NCBI GenBank assembly: GCA_030149365.1
Contig: JASBRP010000030.1
Coordinates: forward strand, 124,001 to 188,000
Origin: Solimonas sp.
GTDB taxonomy: Bacteria; Pseudomonadota; Gammaproteobacteria; Nevskiales; Nevskiaceae
DNA: 64,000 bases
Direction: 5' to 3'
This document shows positions 35,627-43,905 of this stretch, one piece after another (the first letter of the stretch is position 1; each line of letters opens with the position of its first letter). The translations under genes were made by a program, and so were the position numbers. The notes beneath the pieces were generated by a model. That model had not been told where the DNA came from. It made no database searches and saw only the letters and a program-made list of their open reading frames with translations.

Positions 35627-36166
35627 TTACTCTCCCGAACACATGTCTTGGGTGGAGGGCCCAGGCCCCCTACCGACTGCACCCGCCGCGCCTTCCGGCA
35701 CCACGGGCCTCAGCAATTCCTTGATGCGCCCGCGCAACGCTGCGCGCTCGTCATCGGTGAGGCAGCGGCCGATCTCGACCCTCCGCCCCGCATACATCAG
35801 CAACAACCGCTGCGGATCGTTGCCGCGCCGCCCCCTTTCCAGGGCCACCCGCGTCCACGTCCTTGGCCAGGCCAACACCCGCCGCACCTCCCCGCCGAGG
35901 TCGCCGCATTCCACCACCAGCTGCCCGCCTTCGAAGCGGAGCACCTCGCGGTAACGGTTACGCCTCAGGGAAACCCACAGGGCCGCCCCAAGCGCCGATA
36001 ACTCCAGACCCGCAAACGGAAAAATGGGCCAGAACCCCTGGGCGGCGAACACCCCCGCGATGCCCAGGCCCGGCACGGCCACCAGGGCCATGACCGCTGC
36101 CGCCTGACGCGATGTCAGCGAGGCATTCGGTCCGATGACCAATCTGGTGTTTACGGGGGCAGTCAT
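35627..36166 (-). CDS. DUF2244 membrane protein
   Basis: 179 residues. 'LVIGPNASLTSRQAAAVMAL' is followed by two membrane helices separated by 'GFWPIFPFAGLE', then a soluble part with 'YREVLRFEGGQLVVECGD' and 'WTRVALERG'; these are DUF2244 features. The family often lies next to cox genes but has no known activity. It is the first gene of the oxidase operon, 4 bases before ctaC, so the oxidase promoter probably lies in the 218 bases between it and the divergent DUF945 gene. Confidence 0.88.
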   Translation of the reverse strand: MTAPVNTRLVIGPNASLTSRQAAAVMALVAVPGLGIAGVFAAQGFWPIFPFAGLELSALGAALWVSLRRNRYREVLRFEGGQLVVECGDLGGEVRRVLAWPRTWTRVALERGRRGNDPQRLLLMYAGRRVEIGRCLTDDERAALRGRIKELLRPVVPEGAAGAVGRGPGPSTQDMCSGE

Positions 36167-36384
36167 CCGACAGCGTCCAGCCGCGGAATTGTAGTGCAAC
36201 GCAATCCGGCCGCGCAAAGTTTGCCGCGATTCCGGCCTGCGGCGTCAGGCTTGCAAACCCGGGAACGGATGGGCTTTTTTCACATTCCGGACACAAGTGC
36301 GGGATTCCGGCGGGTAGGCTGAAGATATACTCACCGCCGGCGCACGCCCTCCCCGGCCGACGCCGCACCCAGGGGAATCATGGA

Positions 36385-37863
36385 ATGAACGCAAAGGCGC
36401 TGCTGGCCTCGGGAATGGTTGCGGCCGGCGCGGCGCTGGTGGCCGCGCCCTGGCTGCTGGGCCAGCGCATCGAACGGGAATTCCGGCAGGGCATCGAGAC
36501 CGCCGGGGGCGCCAGCCTGGGCACGCCGGTGCGGATCAGCCTGCTGAGCTACGAGCGCGGCTTTTATTCCAGCACCGCCCGGACCCGCGTGGACATCCTG
36601 CCGGAACCGGCCGCCCCGGATGGCGAGGACGGTGAGCACGGCAAGCCCGAGGAGCCGTTCAGGTTGGACCTGGACCATCGCATCGTCCACGGCCTGGGCA
36701 CCTCCGGCATCCACTATGCGCGGGTCATCACCACCCTCGCGCCGGAATCCCTGCAGGGCTCGGCCCTGGGGCGCTTCTTCGGCGATGCCCAGCCCCTGAC
36801 CATCACCACCACCGTGGGCCTGACCGGCGCCACCCAGGGCCAGCTGCATTCGCCCGCCGCCCGGAACCGCCTTGCCGCCGACACCGGCGAGGGGGAGATC
36901 ATCTGGCAGGGCCTGCAGGGCAGCTTCCTTCTCCCGGCGGATGGCCAGTCCAGCGAGTTCAGCCTGGACAGCGCCGGGCTCCAGGCGGAGGGCGCCATGG
37001 GTTCGGCCAGGTTCGACGGCCTCGCGGTCCGCGGCCGGATGTACAAGGGCGCCGAGAGCGGGCTTTGGCTGGGGGACACCAGCACCGAGCTGGCGCGCGC
37101 CGAGCTGCAGATGATGGGCAGCGGCTTCGCTATGGATGGCCTGCGCATCCTGGGCGAGGCGCGCGAAGCCAATGGACTGGTCAGCAGTTCCGTCGCCTGG
37201 CAGAGCCGCCGCATCGGCTTCGGCGCCGACGAGGTCTCGGACCTGGCACTGAGGATGACGATCTCCAATCTCGATGCCGCCGCGCTGAAGGCCTACGAGG
37301 ACAGCATGCAGCAGCCGTTGACCGGCGCGAGCCCGGAGCAGATCCATCAGCAGATGCGCGCGGGGCAGGAAATGCTGGCCCGGCAGATGCCGCGCCTGCT
37401 GGCGAAAAAGCCGCAGCTCACCATCGAGCAAAGCGGCTTCAAGTTCAACGGCGCTGCCGTGAACCTGGGCGGCAAGCTGCGCTATGCCGGCAACGGCAAG
37501 GATCCCTTCTCGCCGGCCGATCTCGCCGGCGAGGCGCACGTGGCGCTGCCGGCCCCGATGCTGGCCGGCATCCTGCGCAAGCGCCTGGAGACGCAGGCAC
37601 AGGCACAGGCGCTGCTCTCGGAAGATGAGTCCGTGGATGCCTCGGCGCTGGCCGAAGAGGCCAGCCGGCAGATGATCGACGGCCTGGTGCAGCAGGGCCT
37701 GCTGATGGCCGAGGCCGATGGCCGCTATCGCAGCGACTTCAAGCTGGAGCAAGGCGCGTTCACGATCAATGGCCTGCCCTTCCAGGGTCTGCCTTCCGCC
37801 GGGGCGGAGGCAGAGGCGGACGACCAGGCCGGAGACGGCAGCGAACCCGAAGCGGCGTACTGA
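36385..37863 (+). CDS. DUF945 family protein (YdgA-like)
   Basis: 492 residues. One N-terminal membrane anchor (about 5-25, 'LLASGMVAAGAALVAAPWLLG'), then 'QRIEREFRQGIETAGG' and 'RISLLSYERGFYSSTARTRVD', both typical of the DUF945/YdgA family. A large periplasmic beta-rich body with 'KPQLTIEQSGFKFNGAAVNLGGKLRYAG' follows, and an acidic C-terminal tail. The family has no established activity. It ends 8 bases from bioD, convergent, with no visible terminator between. Confidence 0.85.
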   Translation: MNAKALLASGMVAAGAALVAAPWLLGQRIEREFRQGIETAGGASLGTPVRISLLSYERGFYSSTARTRVDILPEPAAPDGEDGEHGKPEEPFRLDLDHRIVHGLGTSGIHYARVITTLAPESLQGSALGRFFGDAQPLTITTTVGLTGATQGQLHSPAARNRLAADTGEGEIIWQGLQGSFLLPADGQSSEFSLDSAGLQAEGAMGSARFDGLAVRGRMYKGAESGLWLGDTSTELARAELQMMGSGFAMDGLRILGEAREANGLVSSSVAWQSRRIGFGADEVSDLALRMTISNLDAAALKAYEDSMQQPLTGASPEQIHQQMRAGQEMLARQMPRLLAKKPQLTIEQSGFKFNGAAVNLGGKLRYAGNGKDPFSPADLAGEAHVALPAPMLAGILRKRLETQAQAQALLSEDESVDASALAEEASRQMIDGLVQQGLLMAEADGRYRSDFKLEQGAFTINGLPFQGLPSAGAEAEADDQAGDGSEPEAAY

Positions 37864-37871
37864 GTCGCCGT

Positions 37872-38594
37872 CTACTCCTCGACGTCCAACTCCACCGGCG
37901 GGGGCGGCGGCTGGCAGATGCGCCGCAGGAGGTCCGCGTCCAGGGCCTGCGCCGCCGAAGCGGCGTCGGCATGCGCGGGGATCACACCGAGCAACGGTGC
38001 GGCGATGCGCTTGCGCAGCGTCTCGATATTGCCTTCCAGCAGCGGCATCTGCGGCGGCAGTACGTTGGCGATCCAGCCGGCCAGCTTCGCGCGCCGGGTG
38101 ATGGACTCGACGCTGAGCAGGGCATGGTTGAGGCAACCCAGGCGCATGCCCACCACCAGGATCACCGGCCACTCGCGCTCCGCCACCCAGCTGCCGAGGG
38201 TCCAGACCTCGTCCAGGGGCACCTGCCAGCCGCCGGCACCTTCGGCCACCACCATCTCGTAGCGCGAGGCCAGCTCGCGATGCGCCACGTCGAGATCGGC
38301 CATGCGGATGCGGCGGCCCTCCAGATTGGCGGCCAGGTGCGGCGCCGCCGGCTCGCGCAGCAGGCAGGGATTGATCAGCTCGTAGGGCTCACGGGTGCCG
38401 CCTGCTTCCTGCAAGGCCAGCGCGTCCTCGTTGCGCAGGCCCTCGGGTGTCTCCATGCCCCCGGCGGCCACCGGCTTGAAGCCGCAGGCGCGATGTCCCT
38501 GGGCGCGCAGCGCATGCAGCAGCGCGCAGGACGCGAGTGTCTTGCCGGCACCGGTGTCGGTGGCGGTGACGAACAGGGTGCGTGCGGCGGTCAT
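37872..38594 (-). CDS. bioD: Dethiobiotin synthetase
   Basis: 240 residues. ATP-dependent carboxylation of 7,8-diaminopelargonic acid to dethiobiotin. 'TLFVTATDTGAGKTLASCALLHAL' is the P-loop, 'GFKPVAAGG' and 'MVVAEGAGGWQVPLDE' the conserved diaminopelargonate and Mg sites, and 'VVGMRLGCLNHALLS' the nucleotide-base region. The ATG overlaps the bioC stop by 4 bases. Last gene of the biotin operon. bioA, the step between BioF and BioD, is not in the window. Confidence 0.95.
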   Translation of the reverse strand: MTAARTLFVTATDTGAGKTLASCALLHALRAQGHRACGFKPVAAGGMETPEGLRNEDALALQEAGGTREPYELINPCLLREPAAPHLAANLEGRRIRMADLDVAHRELASRYEMVVAEGAGGWQVPLDEVWTLGSWVAEREWPVILVVGMRLGCLNHALLSVESITRRAKLAGWIANVLPPQMPLLEGNIETLRKRIAAPLLGVIPAHADAASAAQALDADLLRRICQPPPPPVELDVEE

Positions 38595-39382
38595 TGGCTG
38601 AAGGGGCGCCTCAGCACCAGGTAGAGGACTTCCCAACTGGCGACGACGCCATCGTCGCCGCGCCAGGGGGCATAGGCGCGCTCCAGCGCCGCCAGGGCGG
38701 AACGCCCCAGCAGGCCACGGCGGCGCTGCGCGCTGGCGTTGACCACGCCGGTTTCGCGCAGGCTGCGCATCAATGCAAACACGTCCGCATGCGATTCCTG
38801 CAGGCGCGACGAGCGCAGGCTGAACAGTTCCAGGCCCGCCGCCTCGGCGTGCGCCAGCCAGGCAGAAGCTGGTGCGAAGCGGTGCACGTGCTCGGCCTGG
38901 TCCACCTGGCGCCAGGCGGCACGCAATTCCTGCAGCGTCGCCGGACCGGGCAGGCTCAGGCACAGCCAGCCACCCGGCCGCAGCACCCGCTGCGCCTCGA
39001 CCAGCGCACGCCGCGGCTCGGGGCACCACTGCAGGACCAGGTTCGACAGGATCGCATCGCAGCCCTGCGCAGCCAGCGGCAGGCATTGCGCATCCGCCAC
39101 CAGCGCATCGAGCCCCGCATCACGCGCGCAGCGCACCATGCCCGGCGCACGGTCCAGCGCCAACACCTCGGCCTGCGGGAACAGGGTCTTCAGGCGCAGG
39201 GCGCCGAGACCGGTGCCGCAGCCCAGGTCGAGCAGTCGGCGCGGCGCCTCGATGCGCGCGGCCAGCTCCGTCAGCAGCACTTCGCGCGTGCGCTGCTGCA
39301 GCGTGGCGGCGCGGTCGTAGCTGCTGGCGGCGGCGCTGAAGTTGCGCGCGGCACGGCTGGAATCAATGTGAGAGGCGAGCAT
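38591..39382 (-). CDS. bioC: Malonyl-ACP O-methyltransferase
   Basis: 263 residues. SAM-dependent methyltransferase that caps malonyl-ACP to begin pimelate synthesis. 'RAARNFSAAASSYDRAATLQQRTREVLL' (read in two parts) is the BioC N-terminal signature, 'LLDLGCGTGLGALRLKTLFP' the SAM site, and 'ILSNLVLQWCPEPRRALVEA' typical of BioC. The ATG at 39382 is chosen because the longer frame to 39451 translates an intergenic palindrome. A BioH-type esterase is needed downstream; none is adjacent. Confidence 0.93.
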   Translation of the reverse strand: MLASHIDSSRAARNFSAAASSYDRAATLQQRTREVLLTELAARIEAPRRLLDLGCGTGLGALRLKTLFPQAEVLALDRAPGMVRCARDAGLDALVADAQCLPLAAQGCDAILSNLVLQWCPEPRRALVEAQRVLRPGGWLCLSLPGPATLQELRAAWRQVDQAEHVHRFAPASAWLAHAEAAGLELFSLRSSRLQESHADVFALMRSLRETGVVNASAQRRRGLLGRSALAALERAYAPWRGDDGVVASWEVLYLVLRRPFSQ

Positions 39383-39404
39383 GTGCAATCGACTCAGCAA
39401 GGCA

Positions 39405-39432
39405 CTCCCTCTCCCGCCAGCGGGAGAGGGAG
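39405..39432. repeat. Palindromic repeat between bioF and bioC
   Basis: Perfect 13-base arms CTCCCTCTCCCGC and complement with a 2-base loop. Same family as the elements at 322, 2451 and 55359. It lies inside the operon, so it would form a strong hairpin in the bioF-bioC mRNA. Confidence 0.75.
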
Positions 39433-39475
39433 CAAGAGGCGCAGGAGCCACAAAGTGCCGGGTACCCAGGATGAT

Positions 39476-40684
39476 TCACTTCAGCCCCGCCGCCAATCCT
39501 TCCAGCAGGCCATCGATCTGCTCCGCCGTATGCGCGGCAGAGAAGGTGATGCGCAGGCGCGAGGTGCCGTGCGGCACGGTGGGCGGACGGATCGCCGCCA
39601 CCCAGTAGCCACGGTCGAACAGGGCCTGCGACAGGTCCAGCGCGCGCTGCTCCTGGCCCAGCAGCAGTGGCTGGATCGGCGTCTCGGACGCCGACAGCGG
39701 GATGCCCAGCTGGCGCGCGCCAGCGCGGAAGCGGCGCACGTTGGCCAGCAGTTGCTCGCGGTGCTGCGGCTCCTCGCGGACGATGCGCAACGCGCGGCGC
39801 GCGGCGGCGGCGATGGCCGGCGGCGGCGCGGTAGAGAAGACCCAGGTGCGCGCACGCTGCACCAGGTATTCGATCAGGGCCTCGGAGCCGGCGACGAAGG
39901 CGCCGCTGCAGCCCAGCGACTTGCCCAGCGTGGCGACGTAGACCGGCACCTCGTCCAGGCCCCGGCCCGCGGCCTGCACGGCGCCTTCGCCGTGAGGGCC
40001 CAGCACGCCCAGGCCATGGGCGTCGTCCACCATCAGCGTGGCATCCCGCGTGGCGCAGAGCTCCGCCAGCTGCGGCAGCGGCGCGATGTCGCCGTCCATG
40101 CTGAACACCGAATCCGTCACCGCCAGGCGCTGCTCGCCGTCGGCGGCGGCCAGTGCCACCGCCCAGGCATTGAGATCGGCATGGTTGGCGCGCAGGTACT
40201 GCGCGCCGCTGAGGCGGCCACCGTCGATCAGCGAGGCGTGGTTGAGCTCGTCGGCGATGATCGAATCCTTGCGTCCGGCCAGCGCGCGGATCACGCCCAG
40301 GTTCGCGGCCCAGCCGGAGGAGAACAGCAGCGCGCGGGGGCGGCCGAGGAAATCCGCCAGCTCCTCCTCCAGCGCCTGGTGCTCGCGGTTGTAGCCCGAG
40401 ATCAGCGCCGCGGCACCGCTGCCGGTGCCGCCGGCATCGAGCGCCGCCTTGGCGGCCGCGGCCAGGCGCGGGTCGGCGGCCAGGCCCAGGTAGTCGTTGC
40501 TGCAGAAATTCAGGCACTCGCGGCCGTTGACCGTGATGCGCACGCCGTGCGCACCCTCGATCACGCGGCGCGTGCGATACAGCGCGCGGGCGCGCAGCCT
40601 GTCCAGCTCGCCGCGCAGGCGCGCGTCGAGAGGGCTTTCCGTCTTTGCGGCTTGCTCTACATTCTTCAGGGACTTCGCGTTCAA
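39476..40684 (-). CDS. bioF: 8-amino-7-oxononanoate synthase
   Basis: 402 residues. PLP enzyme condensing pimeloyl-ACP with alanine. 'CLNFCSNDYLGLAADPRL' opens the core, then 'GTGSGAAALISGYNREHQALEEELA', 'LNHASLIDGGRL', 'VDDAHGLGVLGPHGEG' and the PLP-Lys motif 'ATLGKSLGCSGAFVAG'. The proposed start is TTG at 40684, preceded by AGGAAGG and sharing bases with the stop of the M48 gene; the open frame runs much further but only as a shadow of that gene. A normal length results. Confidence 0.92.
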   Translation of the reverse strand: MNAKSLKNVEQAAKTESPLDARLRGELDRLRARALYRTRRVIEGAHGVRITVNGRECLNFCSNDYLGLAADPRLAAAAKAALDAGGTGSGAAALISGYNREHQALEEELADFLGRPRALLFSSGWAANLGVIRALAGRKDSIIADELNHASLIDGGRLSGAQYLRANHADLNAWAVALAAADGEQRLAVTDSVFSMDGDIAPLPQLAELCATRDATLMVDDAHGLGVLGPHGEGAVQAAGRGLDEVPVYVATLGKSLGCSGAFVAGSEALIEYLVQRARTWVFSTAPPPAIAAAARRALRIVREEPQHREQLLANVRRFRAGARQLGIPLSASETPIQPLLLGQEQRALDLSQALFDRGYWVAAIRPPTVPHGTSRLRITFSAAHTAEQIDGLLEGLAAGLK

Positions 40685-41532
40685 GGCCTTCCTACCGATT
40701 TCTGGAACCTCGCCTGCAGTTGCGGCTGCGTGGCATAGGCATCGAGCGACGCGCCCATGGCCTTGTCCAGCGCGTCCAGCCTGGCCTCCGGCGCGGGGTG
40801 CGTGGCAAACATCAATGACAGCGTGGAGTCCTGCGCGCTCATCGCCTGCAGGGTCTGCAGCACGGCAGGCAGGCCGTAGGGGTCGTAGCCGGCGCGCGCG
40901 GCGATCACCACGCCCATGCGGTCGGCCTCGTACTCGTCGCCCTTGTCCAGGCCGCGGTTCAGCACTTCCTTGACGCCGCCGAGCAGGCGCTCGTTGACCT
41001 GCTCGTTGCCCTTGTCCTTGATGGCGAACTGCTTGAGCAGCTTGCCGCCCAGGCTCATGCCCTGCGCCTTGCGCACGGCGTCGAGGTGATGCTTCTCCAC
41101 CACGTGGGCGATCTCGTGCGCCAGCACGCCGGCCAGCTCGGCCTCGCTGCGCATGCGCGCCAGCAGGCCACGGGTGACGAAGACATAGCCGCCGGGCGTG
41201 GCAAAGGCGTTGACGTTGGGCGAGTCCAGCACGCCGAAGCGCCAGGCCAGGTTCGGGCGCTCGCTGTGCAGCGCCAGCCACAGGCCCACCTCGTTGACGT
41301 AGCGCTGCGCGCGATCATTGTTCCACAGCGGCGCGGCGCCGAGCAGGGTCTCGGCCCATTGGCGGCCGATGTCACGCTCCTCATCCACGCTCTTTTCAGT
41401 GACCACGCCGGCGGCATCGTCGCCGTAGTTGTTCACGGCCTCCTGCGCTTTGTTGAGCAGGCTGCCCCAGTCGGCGGCGAGGGCCGGCATCGCCAGCAGC
41501 AGGCCGGCCATCGTGCATGCGATGTTCTTCAT
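40681..41532 (-). CDS. Exported M48 family metallopeptidase
   Basis: 283 residues. Signal peptide about 1-19 ('MKNIACTMAGLLLAMPALA'), then an M48/Oma1-like domain: 'NVNAFATPGGYVFVTRGLLARM', zinc motif 'GVLAHEIAHVVEKHHLDA' (HExxH), third ligand region 'KGDEYEADRMGVVIAARAGYD', and 'FATHPAPEARLDAL'. Likely a periplasmic BepA/LoiP-like quality-control protease. The ATG at 41532 has GAGGG upstream; one five codons earlier overlaps the SH3 gene's stop. It lies between SH3 and bioF in the operon. Confidence 0.9.
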   Translation of the reverse strand: MKNIACTMAGLLLAMPALAADWGSLLNKAQEAVNNYGDDAAGVVTEKSVDEERDIGRQWAETLLGAAPLWNNDRAQRYVNEVGLWLALHSERPNLAWRFGVLDSPNVNAFATPGGYVFVTRGLLARMRSEAELAGVLAHEIAHVVEKHHLDAVRKAQGMSLGGKLLKQFAIKDKGNEQVNERLLGGVKEVLNRGLDKGDEYEADRMGVVIAARAGYDPYGLPAVLQTLQAMSAQDSTLSLMFATHPAPEARLDALDKAMGASLDAYATQPQLQARFQKSVGRP

Positions 41533-41543
41533 GATCGCGGCCC

Positions 41544-42023
41544 TCATTGCAGGTAAGGGACGGTCTGTTCGGCCAGCGGCCCGGCCTGCGCGAAACTGCG
41601 CGCCCTGGCGTCGGTCGCCACGTAGCCTTCGAGCTTGGCCGCCTCCACCGGGTTGGGCGCGGCGTTGGCGATCTGCTCCTTGTCGAGCCCGCGCACGCCG
41701 GTGGCCACGGCCGTGCCGCTGGAGCCACTCAATGCCACGTTGGCCGCCTTGGCCAGGCCGGATTCGCCAGCTTTTGAGGGCGTGCCCGTCAGGCGCACCG
41801 ACAGCAGCCGCACCCAGCCGGTCTGGCCGCCGGAGCTGACCTTCATCCAGGCACCCTGGCGCGCCAGCACTTCCACCGGGGCCGCCGCCGGCAACTCCAC
41901 CACGATGGCGGCGTCGGCAAAGGGCTCCTGCTTGAGTTCGCCAGCCTTGGCCAGCACGCCGCTCTCTGCGGCCCCCGCGCCGCCGGCACCGGCCAGCAGC
42001 AGCATTGCAATCCATCGCTTCAT
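41544..42023 (-). CDS. Exported SH3-domain protein
   Basis: 159 residues. Signal peptide about 1-19, then a bacterial SH3 domain around residues 27-80 ('GELKQEPFADAAIVVELPA', 'VEVLARQGAWMKVSSGGQTGWV') and an Ala/Ser-rich helical tail. Such domains bind cell-wall peptides or proteins; the role here is unknown. Its start overlaps the cyclase stop by 4 bases, and the M48 gene begins at its end. Genes of this type often accompany CHASE2-cyclase and M48 genes in my recollection of related genomes. Confidence 0.85.
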   Translation of the reverse strand: MKRWIAMLLLAGAGGAGAAESGVLAKAGELKQEPFADAAIVVELPAAAPVEVLARQGAWMKVSSGGQTGWVRLLSVRLTGTPSKAGESGLAKAANVALSGSSGTAVATGVRGLDKEQIANAAPNPVEAAKLEGYVATDARARSFAQAGPLAEQTVPYLQ

Positions 42024-43879
42024 GAGATCTCCCCCTTCCCGGGTTCCGTTGCAGGTCCGTACGCAGGTTCGTAGAGCTCCACTTCCTGCGCCCTGCCCTT
42101 CACCTTAAACGAACCCCGTGACGCAAACCGGAACTGCGTCCCGCAAGCCGCCATGGTGTCGCTGGACACCAGGATGCGCGCCACGCCCTTGGTCAGGCCT
42201 TCCACACGGCTGGCCAGGTTCACGGTATCGCCGATGGCGGTGTATTCCAGCTTCTGCTCGGCGCCGATGAAACCCACCACCGCCGGGCCCGAGTGGATCC
42301 CGATGCCCACGTCGAAGTCGGCCGCCGCTGCGCCCAGCTCCTCGCGGAATTCCAGCAGCGCGCGCTGCATGTCCAGGGCGCAGGCCACGGCACGCTGGGC
42401 GTGCTGCTCGTCCGGGATCGGCGCACCCCAGAAGGCCATGATGCAGTCGCCGATGAACTTGTCGAGCGTGCCGCCGTGCTTGAACACGATCGCCACCTGC
42501 TTGCTGAAGTAGCGGTTGAGCAGTTCCACGATCTCCTGCGGCGGCCGCGTCTCCGACAGCGAGGTGAAGCCGCGGATGTCGGAGAACAGCACGCTGAGCT
42601 GGTGATGCTTGCCGGACAGCGACTCCACCGTCTCGCCGCGCTCCATCAGCTTGTTGACCACGACCGGATTGAGGAAGCGCCCGAACATCTGCACCGCCTG
42701 GCGCCGCGCGCGGCGCTCGCGCAGGTATTCGAGCAGCGCCGCGCTGAAGTAGAAGGCCCAGCCGAAGGCCAGCGGCAACAGCACCGGCAGCAGCCACAGC
42801 CGCGGCACCGCCATCCAGGCCGCGGCCAGCAGCGCGGCGCTGACGGCAGCCAGCGCAACGCCGATGGCCAGGGCATGCCCACGCCGGTGGAAGGCCAGCC
42901 ACAGCAACGCGACCAGCAGCAGGGCCAGGGCCGGCGCCGCCCAGGCCGGCGGGCGCTGCATCGAGCGGCCGTGCTTGAGGTTGTCCAGCGCGGTGGCCAG
43001 GATTTCCACGCCCGGATAGCGGTTGGCCAGGGGTGTCACGCGCAGGTCGTGCAGCATCGAGGCGGCGGAGCCGATGATGACGATGCGGTCGCGGAATTCG
43101 TCGGCGGGCCGCTGCCGCTCGCGGCGGATCAGGTCGGCGTGCAGGTCCGCGAAGGAGACGTGGCGGTAACCCTGGCCCGGCTCGCCGCGCCAGTGCAGCA
43201 GCAGGGATTCCTGCGGCGGCACCTGCCAGCCGAGGTCGGCGGCCACGCGCGCCGGCAGCGAGGGGAACTCCCAGCCCTGCACGTCCATGCGCAGCAGGTA
43301 ACGACGGCCGACGCCGTCGGACTCTTCGTCGAAGTTGATCAGCCCGGTGCGCCAGGATTGGGGCGGCAGCACCAGCGGCGGCAGCAGCATGGCGCGGGCA
43401 TCGTCCCTGGCAGCGGCCGTGCGGCGCGCGCCCATCGGCGGGCCGAACTCCGACAGCCGCACGCCGCGCGCATCGTCGGCTGCGGACAGGCGCAGGCTCG
43501 GCACGTAGACCCGCGGCTGGTCCCGTAGCGTGTCGGCCAGGGCCTGGTCGCTGTCGGGACGGTCGATGTCGCGCTCGGAGAAGGACAGGTCGAAGATCAC
43601 CGCGGCCGGCTGCTGCGCCAGCAGGCCCGGCAGCATCTCGGCGTAGACCGCACGCGGCCAGGGCCAGCGGCCGTAGTCGTCCTGCAGGCGCGCGAGGCTG
43701 GCCTCGTCGATATCGACGATGACGATGTCGGGATCAGGCGCGAGCCGTGCAGCCTGTGCGCGGACGAAGGCGTCGGACAGGCGATGCTCCAGCCCGGCGC
43801 CCAGGTGCAGCAGGCCCAGTTCCAGCAGTGCCAGCGCCGCGACCAGCAGGGCCGCGGCGTTCAGCGAGCGATTCGCCAT
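42020..43879 (-). CDS. CHASE2-domain adenylate cyclase (class III)
   Basis: 619 residues. N-terminal helix (about 8-28), CHASE2 sensor domain in the periplasm (about 45-310; 'IVIVDIDEASLARL', 'VIFDLSFSERDIDRPDSD', 'IVIIGSAASMLHDLRVTPL'), three membrane helices (about 320-400), then a class III cyclase. 'VLFSDIRGFTSLSE' and 'LDKFIGDCIMAFWGAP' supply the two metal Asp; 'KLEYTAIGDTVNLASRVEG' has the Lys and Asp that specify ATP. So it probably makes cAMP in response to an unknown periplasmic signal. It begins 26 bases after bioB. Confidence 0.93.
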   Translation of the reverse strand: MANRSLNAAALLVAALALLELGLLHLGAGLEHRLSDAFVRAQAARLAPDPDIVIVDIDEASLARLQDDYGRWPWPRAVYAEMLPGLLAQQPAAVIFDLSFSERDIDRPDSDQALADTLRDQPRVYVPSLRLSAADDARGVRLSEFGPPMGARRTAAARDDARAMLLPPLVLPPQSWRTGLINFDEESDGVGRRYLLRMDVQGWEFPSLPARVAADLGWQVPPQESLLLHWRGEPGQGYRHVSFADLHADLIRRERQRPADEFRDRIVIIGSAASMLHDLRVTPLANRYPGVEILATALDNLKHGRSMQRPPAWAAPALALLLVALLWLAFHRRGHALAIGVALAAVSAALLAAAWMAVPRLWLLPVLLPLAFGWAFYFSAALLEYLRERRARRQAVQMFGRFLNPVVVNKLMERGETVESLSGKHHQLSVLFSDIRGFTSLSETRPPQEIVELLNRYFSKQVAIVFKHGGTLDKFIGDCIMAFWGAPIPDEQHAQRAVACALDMQRALLEFREELGAAAADFDVGIGIHSGPAVVGFIGAEQKLEYTAIGDTVNLASRVEGLTKGVARILVSSDTMAACGTQFRFASRGSFKVKGRAQEVELYEPAYGPATEPGKGEIS

Positions 43880-43905
43880 GGTCGCGGCCCCGAACGCGCG
43901 GAGTG

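Noticed and set aside
36331-38172. 613-residue minus-strand open frame
   Set aside because: It is antisense to the DUF945 gene, has no recognisable motif, and such frames are common in GC-rich DNA.
40685-41281. N-terminal extension of bioF to 601 residues
   Set aside because: The extension is an out-of-frame reading of the M48 protease gene; family length and the TTGA junction place the start at 40684.
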